From positions 1-64,000 of the forward strand of contig JAJRRU010000020.1 in NCBI GenBank assembly GCA_024279135.1: a DNA stretch of 64,000 bases. The letters run 5' to 3'. The position numbers were made by a program, and so were the translations under genes. Below the pieces are notes generated by a model. The model saw nothing but the letters and a program-made list of their open reading frames with translations, was not told the origin of the DNA and made no database searches. Shown here in pieces: positions 53,228 to 61,628 of the stretch. This DNA is from Alphaproteobacteria bacterium. GTDB taxonomy: Bacteria > Pseudomonadota > Alphaproteobacteria > Rhodospirillales > Casp-alpha2. Every line of letters starts with the position of its first letter. Position 1 is the first letter of the stretch.

Positions 53228-53815
53228 ATGGTCCTACTTGAAAGTGCACTCCCACAGGGGCTCAGAAGCTTTGTTCGGGCTTTGGTCCGGGTCAAGACTG
53301 TTTTAGTCGTGGTCGCCCTTCCAATTCTCCCAATTACATTTTTTCTGGTCGTACTCTTTCGTTATATTCTGGAGAGTGACCTGTTTGCATACGAAGAGTG
53401 GCTGCTTCCGATTTGTTTCTGGCTTTATTTTTTGGGAAGCGCAATAGGTACGTATGATGATGTACATATTAATGCTGATTTATTTGGAACTGTTTCTGCT
53501 AATCCAAAATTTTTATGGTTCCGAAAAATTGGAATTACAACGATTGAACTCGTAATTGTACTGATTGTGACTTACTGGGCCTATCTAATGTTAGCAGATG
53601 AAATAGCAGCTTACCCACATTGGAAAACAACGATCGCGCTAAAAATTCCATTCTTTATTCCAAGAGTTGGAATATTTGTTGGCTTCTTTTTCATGTCTTT
53701 TTACAGTGCCCTATCTCTCTATCTGTTGTGTAAGGTTGGCCCAAATGACTATGTGAAAATCATAACGCAGGAACAGATAGATAAAGAAACGAAAGAGGAG
53801 AGAGCGACATGGTAA
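53228..53815 (+). CDS. TRAP transporter small membrane subunit (DctQ)
   Basis: 195 residues, four helices, E-E-W-L-L-P-I-C-F-W-L-Y-F-L-G-S-A in the second helix region typical of DctQ. AGAGG seven bases before the ATG. The stretch from here to about 55.1 kb is AT-rich (many A/T third positions) compared with the glc and denitrification genes. Confidence 0.85.
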   Translation: MVLLESALPQGLRSFVRALVRVKTVLVVVALPILPITFFLVVLFRYILESDLFAYEEWLLPICFWLYFLGSAIGTYDDVHINADLFGTVSANPKFLWFRKIGITTIELVIVLIVTYWAYLMLADEIAAYPHWKTTIALKIPFFIPRVGIFVGFFFMSFYSALSLYLLCKVGPNDYVKIITQEQIDKETKEERATW

Positions 53816-55098
53816 TTAGTTTTGCTATCCTTATTATCTGCTTTCTTCTGGTTATTGGTGTGTCGGTACCAATGGCTTTTGGTGGTGTGCTGATTTTTCT
53901 CGCCGTGACTGGCGGGTATGACGTGTCAGGTTATCTCGCAACCGGCCACTGGAAAATGAACTCGGTAATACTGCTCGCAATTCCACTTTTTATCCTGGCT
54001 GGATACATTATGCAGAAAGGCCGGATAGCTAAACCAATTGTAGAAATTGCAGAAACGCTATTTGGCCATCTTCGGGGAGGGTTAAGTGCGGCAGCCGTAG
54101 TCGCGAGCGCTATGTTTGGATCAATCTCAGGGAGTGGAGCAGCGACACTCACATGTATTGGTTCGATTATCATGCCGCATCTGCGAAAGGCGAATTACCC
54201 GCGCGGTTTTTCAGCGGCACTTATTATTTCGGCAAGCCCGTTGGGGTTATTGATACCTCCCAGTGCTGCGCAATTACTATATGCCTGGGTAGGCCAGTTG
54301 TCGGTATTAAAATGTTTTCTCGCAACTGTTATCCCAGGTTTAATTCTTACGACCCTTCTTGTATTAGTGAATTTTTGGGTTCTGCGAAATAATGAAACGA
54401 TTGAGCTTAAGCCGATCCCTCGGCCATTTTTAAGAACGTTTTCAAGGAAAACCTGGACAGCGACACCCGCTTTAATGATGCCAATAATTATTTTGGGGGG
54501 GATATATGGTGGCATTATGACCCCAACTGAGGCAGCAGGTGTAGCAGTCGTATATGCTATTCCAATTGGTTTTTTCTTCTATAAGGGACTAACTCTTGGA
54601 ACTTTCTATGAGAGTCTCAAGGAAGCTTCAGTGACTATTGGCGTGGTCATGGTCATGATTTTTATGGTCCTGATTGTTAGTCGCTTTTTGATCTTTGAAG
54701 ATATTCCCGGACTCGCAGAAGAGTTGATATACTCAATTTCCGAAAATCCCATTGTCGTCATATTAATGATTAATGTTGTGATGCTTTTGATCGGTATGCT
54801 GATGGATGATATTAGCGGCATTATATTGAGTGCTTCTCTACTGTTGCCTATTGCGGAAAATGCAGGAATAGACCCTATCCATTTTGCTGCCATAATCGGG
54901 GTGAATTTGGGTATGGGAAACATCACGCCACCAACTGCGCCTCTGCTTTATCTTGGTGCTCAGGTGACCAATGTTTCGGTACGTGAATTAATTGGTCCTA
55001 CAATGATATTCATCATATTTGCCTGGTTTCCTACACTCATTCTCACGACCTTCGTGCCGGAGATCGCCCTGTTCCTCCCTGAGCTTCTGCTAAATTAA
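53809..55098 (+). CDS. TRAP transporter large permease (DctM)
   Basis: 429 residues, about 12 helices, with V-P-M-A-F-G-G, I-P-L-F-I-L-A-G-Y-I-M, S-G-S-G-A-A-T-L-T-C-I-G, S-P-L-G-L-L-I-P-P-S and M-T-P-T-E-A-A-G-V-A-V. Overlaps dctQ by 7 bp. Takes up the substrate of the following catabolic genes. Confidence 0.93.
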   Translation: MVISFAILIICFLLVIGVSVPMAFGGVLIFLAVTGGYDVSGYLATGHWKMNSVILLAIPLFILAGYIMQKGRIAKPIVEIAETLFGHLRGGLSAAAVVASAMFGSISGSGAATLTCIGSIIMPHLRKANYPRGFSAALIISASPLGLLIPPSAAQLLYAWVGQLSVLKCFLATVIPGLILTTLLVLVNFWVLRNNETIELKPIPRPFLRTFSRKTWTATPALMMPIIILGGIYGGIMTPTEAAGVAVVYAIPIGFFFYKGLTLGTFYESLKEASVTIGVVMVMIFMVLIVSRFLIFEDIPGLAEELIYSISENPIVVILMINVVMLLIGMLMDDISGIILSASLLLPIAENAGIDPIHFAAIIGVNLGMGNITPPTAPLLYLGAQVTNVSVRELIGPTMIFIIFAWFPTLILTTFVPEIALFLPELLLN

Positions 55099-55151
55099 AG
55101 AACGTCAGGATAATTGGTAAGTCTCTATTCGATTGTTTTAGGTGCTGATAT

Positions 55152-56288
55152 ATGAAAATAACTGAAATCCGCACGACACCGATTACGGTGCCGTATACTG
55201 AACCCTTCTACTTCGCTCAAGGTGTCGTGCACGGAGCTACAGTAATCCTTGTGGAAGTTCATACAGATGAGGGCCTGATCGGTTATGGAGAGTCTATCGG
55301 CTCTGCTGCTCCAGATGGCATTCAGTCTTTTATCAAATTGGCTGGGGCGTCATGTATAGGACATTCCCCTTTCGAGAATGCAGGGCTGATGTCGGGTGCT
55401 TATCATGCATTGTTTCAATTGCTGGGAACGTGCAGCTCCCCAAGGTTCTCTGGTCAAGTGCTTGCGGGTCTGGAAATGGCTCTGTGGGATGTAATGGGTA
55501 AAGCAACAGGTCGCGCCGTACATGAGTTGCTTGGAGGTGCGGTTCGTGACGAGATAAAATACTTTGGTTTCCCACAAGGTGAAACAGCAGAAGAAATCGC
55601 CGCTCAAGCTAAGCAGATGTCGGAAGAAGGATATGAAGTTATATATGTCAAGGTTGGACGTGGTGATGCGCTGGACCTTGCCATCATTGAACAAGTTCGT
55701 GCAGCGATCGGTCCTGACAAACGTTTACGCATGGACCCTAATGAGCATTGGAGTCCTGTTCGTGCGAAGCGCATGATCCAAAAAATGAGCAAATTTGATG
55801 TCGAGTTCATTGAGCAACCGACAAATTGTGAAAGTGTTTCAGCTTTGGCACAAGTGCGCACCAACAGCCCGATAGCCATCGCAGCCGATCAACTTGTCTT
55901 TACACCCTATGATGTCTTCAACGTGTGCCGTGAAAAAGCAGCAGACTTGATCGTTTTGGGTTTGCATGAAACCGGCGGGTTAATGCGTTTTAGTAAATGC
56001 GCACATATTGCAGAAGCTGCCGGGATCGATGTTTGCCTTCATGGACTTTATGAAACCGGCATTACCACGTGCGCAACAAATCAAGTAGCCGCAACGATTA
56101 CCAATCTTGATGATGGCAACCAGTTTATGAATCACTTGCTAGCATGGGATATTGTTTTGTCACCGACATTGGAATTAAATGGTGGCGTATTGCCCGTCCT
56201 GAATGGTCCAGGGCTTGGCTTTGATCTGGATTGGGATGCCATAGGAAAAGCTGCTGAATTCTTTCAACAGCAGGCAACTAATTCATGA
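55152..56288 (+). CDS. Mandelate racemase/muconate lactonizing enzyme-family protein
   Basis: 378 residues of the enolase superfamily: capping domain then barrel with a Lys on strand 2 (I-Y-V-K-V-G), metal ligands D in R-M-D-P-N-E, E in F-I-E-Q-P and D in A-A-D-Q, and a C-terminal His (L-H-G-L-Y-E-T). These enzymes dehydrate acid sugars, or racemise/epimerise amino acids and betaines. With TRAP transport, a GlxA/GbdR-like regulator and two amine-oxidase-like FAD enzymes nearby, a betaine or amino-acid-derivative substrate is plausible (inference). Confidence 0.9.
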   Translation: MKITEIRTTPITVPYTEPFYFAQGVVHGATVILVEVHTDEGLIGYGESIGSAAPDGIQSFIKLAGASCIGHSPFENAGLMSGAYHALFQLLGTCSSPRFSGQVLAGLEMALWDVMGKATGRAVHELLGGAVRDEIKYFGFPQGETAEEIAAQAKQMSEEGYEVIYVKVGRGDALDLAIIEQVRAAIGPDKRLRMDPNEHWSPVRAKRMIQKMSKFDVEFIEQPTNCESVSALAQVRTNSPIAIAADQLVFTPYDVFNVCREKAADLIVLGLHETGGLMRFSKCAHIAEAAGIDVCLHGLYETGITTCATNQVAATITNLDDGNQFMNHLLAWDIVLSPTLELNGGVLPVLNGPGLGFDLDWDAIGKAAEFFQQQATNS

Positions 56289-57067
56289 GTGCGGGCATGA
56301 GCGCCAATTATAACTTCGAGGGACGTGTCGCACTGGTTACCGGTGGTGCCAGTGGTATTGGGTTTGCCGTCGTTCAACAACTTTCTGAACTTGGTGCTAA
56401 AATTGCTGTCGCCGATCTGAATTTTGATGCCGCAAATTCCGTTGCCACGGAAGTGTCTTGCTCAGAAGCCATGGCGATTAAAGTCGATGTACAAGATCCT
56501 GATGACGTATCAAAGATGACAAATACAGTGATCGCGAAATATGGTAAACTGGACATCCTTGTCCACAGTGCAGGCGTTGGGATCGAGAAACCATTTCTCG
56601 AAACCACACCCGAAGAATGGCGGCGCTTAATCGATATTGACCTTTCTGGTACATTTTATTGTGCTCAGGCGGCGGCACTCAGGATGGTGGAAAATGGCTA
56701 TGGTCGCATCGTCAGTTTGTCGTCCACAGCCGGGATACGTGGGGGCACGGGCCGTGCTGCCTATGGCGCCGCCAAAGGGGGCGTTATCGCACTGACCAAG
56801 GTGATGGCCGTTGAGTTGGCCCCCCATGGGATTACCGCAAATGCTCTTGCCCCTGGAGCTATTGAAACAGAATTAGTGGCACGAATGCATTCTGATGAGA
56901 CTCGTAAAATTTACAAAGCAGCCATTCCTTTTGATCGGTACGGAACACCGGAAGAAACGGCATTTGCCGCTGTTTTTCTGGCAAGTGAACAGGCAGGTTA
57001 CATAACTGGTCATGTGCTTGGTGTAGATGGCGGATTCCTTGCCGCAGGTCTTATGAGTAAAAAATAA
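56285..57067 (+). CDS. Short-chain dehydrogenase/reductase
   Basis: 260 residues; Rossmann G-G-A-S-G-I-G-F near the N-terminus, N-A-G replaced by H-S-A-G-V-G, catalytic Ser in S-L-S-S-T-A-G, Y-G-A-A-K-G-G (Tyr-X3-Lys) and the ending G-Y-I-T-G-H-V-L-G-V-D-G-G. The ATG at 56285 overlaps the previous stop as ATGA; ATG 56297 is an alternative. Confidence 0.93.
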   Translation: MSAGMSANYNFEGRVALVTGGASGIGFAVVQQLSELGAKIAVADLNFDAANSVATEVSCSEAMAIKVDVQDPDDVSKMTNTVIAKYGKLDILVHSAGVGIEKPFLETTPEEWRRLIDIDLSGTFYCAQAAALRMVENGYGRIVSLSSTAGIRGGTGRAAYGAAKGGVIALTKVMAVELAPHGITANALAPGAIETELVARMHSDETRKIYKAAIPFDRYGTPEETAFAAVFLASEQAGYITGHVLGVDGGFLAAGLMSKK

Positions 57068-57155
57068 CAAACAAAGACGATGAATTATTAATCAAAATAT
57101 ATGACACGGTTGAAAATCGTTTAAATCAACTTGTCAATTAAAGAGGTTATTGGAA

Positions 57156-58460
57156 ATGTCAAATCAATACGATGCAATTATTATCGGCGCAGGGATTATC
57201 GGCGCTGCTGTTGGGCTAGAACTCAGTCGTAAGGGCTGGAAGACACTGAACGTCGACAAACTCCCTGCGGCGGGTTACGGCTCGACCTCGGCTTCATGTG
57301 CAATCATTCGTACTCATTATTCAACATTAGATGGCACCGCTTTTGCCTATGAGGGGTATTTTTATTGGAAAGACTGGGCAGCATATCTTGCCACTGAAGA
57401 CGAGCGTGGTTTGGCACAGTTCAATGAATGCGGATGCTTGATCATGAAGACCGAAGCAAATGGATATCTTAAGAACTTATTGGTACACCAACGCGAAGTT
57501 GGTATCCCATATGAAGAATTGGACACCGAGGCAATCAAGGCCAGAATGCCGCATATGGATATCAATACTTATGCGCCGCCCAAGCGACCAGAGGATGAAG
57601 GGTTTGGCCAATCAACCGGCGGATCAATTCAGGGTGCCGTGTTCTTTCCTTGCGCAGGCTACATTTCAGATCCGCAACTTTCGACTCACAACATCCAGCG
57701 TGCGGCAGAAGCAACGGGGGGAGAATTCAGGTTCAATACGGACGTTATCGAAATTCGCAAGAATTCCGACGGCAGCGTTGCCGGGATAACCCTGAGCGAT
57801 GGCACCGAAATCGATGCCGGCGTGGTCGTCAATGTGGCGGGCCCACACTCGTACAAGATCAATGAAATGGCTGAGGCTACGTCGGATATGAACATTTCGA
57901 CAAGGGCGCTAAAGCAGGAAGTCGTACATGTGCCTATGCCTGTCGATAACTGGGACGAAATCGGTGTGGTTACATCCGATAGCGATATCTGTTGCTACAT
58001 GCGTCCGGAAAAAGGAAATTTCCTGCTCATAGGAAGCGAGGACCCCGAATGCGATCCGCGTGAGTTTGTCGATCCCGATAACTTCGATGATAATTTTTCT
58101 GTTCAATGGAATATTCAGGCCATGCGTGCCGCACAGCGTATTCCGGGGCTTTCAATTCCTAGTCAGACAAAGGGTGTCGTCTCGTTGTATGACGCTTCGG
58201 ATGACTGGCTTCCAATTTACGACAAAAGCTGTGTACCGGGTTTTTACATGGCTTGCGGCTCCAGTGGTAATCAGTTTAAAAATGCGCCTGTTGCTGGTTT
58301 GATGATGGCTGAGTTGATTGAAAAAGTCGAAGCCGGTCACGACCATGACAACGAGCCACTCAAATTTCACATGAAGTATACTGACAAAGATATCGATTTA
58401 GGGTTCTGCAGCCGCCTTCGAAAGATTAACCCGGAAAGCAGTTTCTCAGTTTTGGGATGA
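57156..58460 (+). CDS. FAD-dependent amine oxidase (DAO family, sarcosine/dimethylglycine oxidase-like)
   Basis: 434 residues from ATG 57156 (AAGAGG nine bases upstream). Dinucleotide fold I-I-I-G-A-G-I-I-G-A-A-V-G-L-E-L-S at the N-terminus; S-T-S-A-S-C-A-I-I-R-T-H-Y-S, and C-terminal A-C-G-S-S-G-N-Q-F-K-N-A-P. Members oxidise N-methyl or secondary amines. Probably part of the same operon as the MLE-like and SDR genes. Confidence 0.88.
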   Translation: MSNQYDAIIIGAGIIGAAVGLELSRKGWKTLNVDKLPAAGYGSTSASCAIIRTHYSTLDGTAFAYEGYFYWKDWAAYLATEDERGLAQFNECGCLIMKTEANGYLKNLLVHQREVGIPYEELDTEAIKARMPHMDINTYAPPKRPEDEGFGQSTGGSIQGAVFFPCAGYISDPQLSTHNIQRAAEATGGEFRFNTDVIEIRKNSDGSVAGITLSDGTEIDAGVVVNVAGPHSYKINEMAEATSDMNISTRALKQEVVHVPMPVDNWDEIGVVTSDSDICCYMRPEKGNFLLIGSEDPECDPREFVDPDNFDDNFSVQWNIQAMRAAQRIPGLSIPSQTKGVVSLYDASDDWLPIYDKSCVPGFYMACGSSGNQFKNAPVAGLMMAELIEKVEAGHDHDNEPLKFHMKYTDKDIDLGFCSRLRKINPESSFSVLG

Positions 58461-58527
58461 TTACTGTAGCCGAGAGGTCCGAAGACAAGGCCGAACGTAA
58501 CATTGCTGAACCTCAGGGCACAGAAAT

Positions 58528-59844
58528 TCAGGCTTCATGTTGATTGCGCCAGTGTTCCCACATGAAGCGTGCGCGAGCGCCAATATCAAGGATTGGCCGA
58601 GGAGGTAAAATATTCGGTTCGCCAAGGCTCTGCATGTCAGTTATCAATGGGTTTTTAAGACCACATGCCATATCAGCAGCAAGTATTCCACCAAAGGTGC
58701 CTTTGGTGACACCCATAGCGTTCTGGCAGACGGCAGACCATACATTCGGAGTCAATTGAGCGAAACCCGGAGCGTTGTTTTGCGACAGACAAACAAATCC
58801 GCTCCAGGTGTGTTCCATTTCGACGGCGGGCAACATCGGAAAACGTTTGTCGAATAATTCTTTATGGCGACGTTTAACAGCAGCTTGTTCTGACGCAGAA
58901 ATTCGTTGGTTTGGGCAATAGTTTAGGCCATGGCGAATGAGGATCCGGTGATCGTTGGTATAGCGCATGGTGATGCCAACAAATGCGTTAGCTGGAGTCA
59001 AACCCCATGGCTTTTCAACACCGTAATTTTTCTGCTCTTCCTCGGTCAATTTCCTCGATAAACTGCAATGGGCAGCTAAATGAATGAAGCGGTTACGGTA
59101 AAACCCAAATTGTTCAGAAAATCCATTAGCCGCCATGATAAGTTTGGTACAGCGTACGGAACCATTTGCGGTCTTGAGCTGCACGTTTGTTTCAAAGGTT
59201 GCTTCCTGAACTGGCGAATTTTCATAAAGCGTTACATTGTCGGGCAGAGAGTCCGCCAGACCACGCGTGAGTGCTGCTGGATTAAGTAATGCACCGCCCG
59301 GCGTGTAGATTGCCGCCGTGAAATGCGTTGATCCAATTTTTTGATCAAGGTCGGGCTTCTCAATCCAATCATAAGGCTCTCCTAGAGCTTCCAATTCTTT
59401 GGCGAATGGCTCCAGTATCTCTTTCACGCCACGTGGCGACACAGCCGTATGATACTTGCCATCCAGGGACCATTCGCAGTTGATGCTGTGTTTATTAATG
59501 GTGTTTCCAAGCTCAGCAATTGCCATCCTAGCAAGACGCATGAAACGATGAGACCCATCCAGTTCATCAAGCGATGAACCGACATTGTGTGGCAAGTCAA
59601 CTGCAAATCCAGAATTCCGTCCTGACGCATTTTCACCTGCGGCACCAGCTTCGATAACAACGATCTCCTGATCAGGACAGTTTTCTGAAAGTCGACGTGC
59701 AGCGGCCAGGCCAGCATATCCAGCACCAAGAACCACCCAGTCCGCCATTATGTTTTTGGCGAGTGGTGGGTTTGGTGGTCTGGAAGGAAGAATGTCGCTC
59801 CAACCGTTTGTCTTATCGTCCAATGGAAGTCGATTGATCTTCAT
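58528..59844 (-). CDS. FAD-dependent oxidoreductase (PuuB/OrdL-like DAO family)
   Basis: 438 residues. N-terminal ~35 residues (W-S-D-I-L-P-S-R-P) precede the FAD fold V-V-L-G-A-G-Y-A-G-L-A-A-A-R-R-L, as in gamma-glutamylputrescine oxidoreductases; then E-A-G-A-A-G-E-N-A-S-G-R-N-S-G-F. Convergent with the previous oxidase gene, 67 bp apart. Confidence 0.88.
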   Translation of the reverse strand: MKINRLPLDDKTNGWSDILPSRPPNPPLAKNIMADWVVLGAGYAGLAAARRLSENCPDQEIVVIEAGAAGENASGRNSGFAVDLPHNVGSSLDELDGSHRFMRLARMAIAELGNTINKHSINCEWSLDGKYHTAVSPRGVKEILEPFAKELEALGEPYDWIEKPDLDQKIGSTHFTAAIYTPGGALLNPAALTRGLADSLPDNVTLYENSPVQEATFETNVQLKTANGSVRCTKLIMAANGFSEQFGFYRNRFIHLAAHCSLSRKLTEEEQKNYGVEKPWGLTPANAFVGITMRYTNDHRILIRHGLNYCPNQRISASEQAAVKRRHKELFDKRFPMLPAVEMEHTWSGFVCLSQNNAPGFAQLTPNVWSAVCQNAMGVTKGTFGGILAADMACGLKNPLITDMQSLGEPNILPPRPILDIGARARFMWEHWRNQHEA

Positions 59845-59889
59845 TTTTATGATCCAGAGGTACTGTCATAACATTATCAATAATCACTA

Positions 59890-60810
59890 TTATTCGGAGT
59901 TCATTTCTGGGCGGTAGAAGAGGAAGGCACTGCGTTGGTCACCCTTGGATTCGTATAGCGCTAAATCAGCCTTCTTGATAAATCCTTCCTCATCCTCAGC
60001 ATCCTTAGGATAGAGAGAGATTCCAATGCTAATGCCGGTTTGAATATTTAGCCCCATGATATTTATTGGTTCATTGATTTCATCAACTATCCTTTGGGCA
60101 TTAATCGCCACTCCCCTTTCGCCCTCCGGATGCACAACAAGGATCGCAAACTCGTCACCGCCAAGCCGTGCAACCACGTCGGTATCACGGTTAGACTTGA
60201 TAAGGATGGAGGCAACGGCTATTAGCAAAGCATCACCTACGGGATGGCCGTGGGTGTCATTAACCTGCTTGAATTTGTTCAAGTCTAGAAGCATCAGGGC
60301 TAAAGATTTTCCCTCGCGGTTGGCCAGTTTCATGCTTTGCTCTAATCGCTGTTGGAACTGTCTTCTGTTAGCCAGGTCAGTTAACTGATCCGTCATGGCC
60401 AATCGGCGAACTTCTTCTTCAGCCCGTTTACGGTCGGTGACATCATGAATAATGGAAAAGAGAAAATTCTTACCCTCCAGGGGAATAATGTTGGAGAAAA
60501 CTTCAACGTCACGAACTTCTCCTGTGGCAAGACGGTGGCGAAAGCTAAAGTGGTTTTTAGCCTCTTCCTTGGCAAGCTTCATTTCGGCAGCGACCTCAGC
60601 TTGGCACATGGTGTTAATGTCGAAGATATGCATCATCGTTAGTTTAGAAAGTGGGTATCCGTAGTACTGGCATGCGCCAAGACTGGCATCTCTTATCATG
60701 CCATCATCGGAGTTGATAAGCAGCATGACTGCTTTGTTATCAGTGAACATATGTTGGTATTGAAGTGCGCGTTCTATTGGCGCTTGCACTGGAGAGTTAT
60801 TTTGCCTCAT
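59890..60810 (-). CDS. PAS-GGDEF diguanylate cyclase
   Basis: 306 residues: PAS domain (about 20-130) and GGDEF domain with R-L-G-G-D-E-F intact. The inhibitory RxxD site lies five residues before it (R-D-T-D). No EAL domain. Should make cyclic di-GMP in the cytoplasm. Ends 45 bp from the start of the divergent... oxidase gene on the same strand; separate transcription likely. Confidence 0.93.
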   Translation of the reverse strand: MRQNNSPVQAPIERALQYQHMFTDNKAVMLLINSDDGMIRDASLGACQYYGYPLSKLTMMHIFDINTMCQAEVAAEMKLAKEEAKNHFSFRHRLATGEVRDVEVFSNIIPLEGKNFLFSIIHDVTDRKRAEEEVRRLAMTDQLTDLANRRQFQQRLEQSMKLANREGKSLALMLLDLNKFKQVNDTHGHPVGDALLIAVASILIKSNRDTDVVARLGGDEFAILVVHPEGERGVAINAQRIVDEINEPINIMGLNIQTGISIGISLYPKDAEDEEGFIKKADLALYESKGDQRSAFLFYRPEMNSE

Positions 60811-60984
60811 ATCGATATATCAATACCACGCTTCCTCTAAACAACTTCAAAACCCTTACCATTATAGGTAGATCAATCGCCACACAAATTAGTTTATAAT
60901 CTCCATACTTATTAAATCAAGTGTGTTCACACTAAAAACTCTACCCAAAGAATACAAATAGTGAATAGCCCCCAGTTTGTTAGA

Positions 60985-61570
60985 CACCCGGTGACTTCAA
61001 TTTTTACTGATTTTCAAAATCGATTGGCGACAGCATTCCGTAGTTACCATGCTTTCGTTTTAGATCATAGAAAAACTCGATATAATCAAATACATCCTGC
61101 CGAGCCTCTTTGCGGCTTGTGTAGGTCTTTCGCCTAATGCGCTCGCGTTTCAAGAGCTGGAAAAAGCTCTCAGCAACGGCATAGCCCCTGGAAACGATGT
61201 CTCCGAAGGCGCGCTAAGGCGTATCGTAACAGTTTCCCCGACGGCTCATGCTGGCTTCCAGATTGTTAGCCTTCAGGAACTTTTGCCACTCATAGCTAGT
61301 AGACTGGCTGCCTTGGTCAGAGTGATAATTACCTTTGACTTTATTGCTGAAAGGCTCTTTAAGCCACGCATAAAACTCGCTGTGATGAACCTTGAGGAGA
61401 CGGCACATCGGGCGGACCCGGAAAAAAGTGCGGTGCCTATCAATGAAAGCGTACTTCACTTGGCATCTCTTGCGAAGTACGCGGTGGCCTTTTTTAAAAT
61501 GTTACGTTCCTCAGTGACCCGCGAAAGCTCTGCCTTAATGCGACTAGAAAGTTTCCTGATATGCTATATC
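60985..61570 (-). mobile_element. Decayed IS3-family insertion sequence (orfAB remnant)
   Basis: Read on the minus strand: the end of OrfA (A-E-L-S-R-V-T-E-E-R-N-I-L-K-K-A-T-A-Y-F, stop at 61456-61458), then OrfB from GTG 61459 in the -1 frame (K-Y-A-F-I-D-R-H-R-T). After ~40 residues OrfB jumps to the catalytic core N-Y-H-S-D-Q-G-S-Q, so most of the HTH/first-Asp region is deleted. A ~40-bp insertion with a stop (61214) precedes the last part (A-E-S-F-F-Q-L-L-K-R-E-R-I). It cannot encode an active transposase. Confidence 0.88.
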
Positions 61571-61628
61571 ATTGATATGGGTCTGCCGTACCTTGTCAGC
61601 GGCAATATGCATGATGGAGAAGCCGGGA

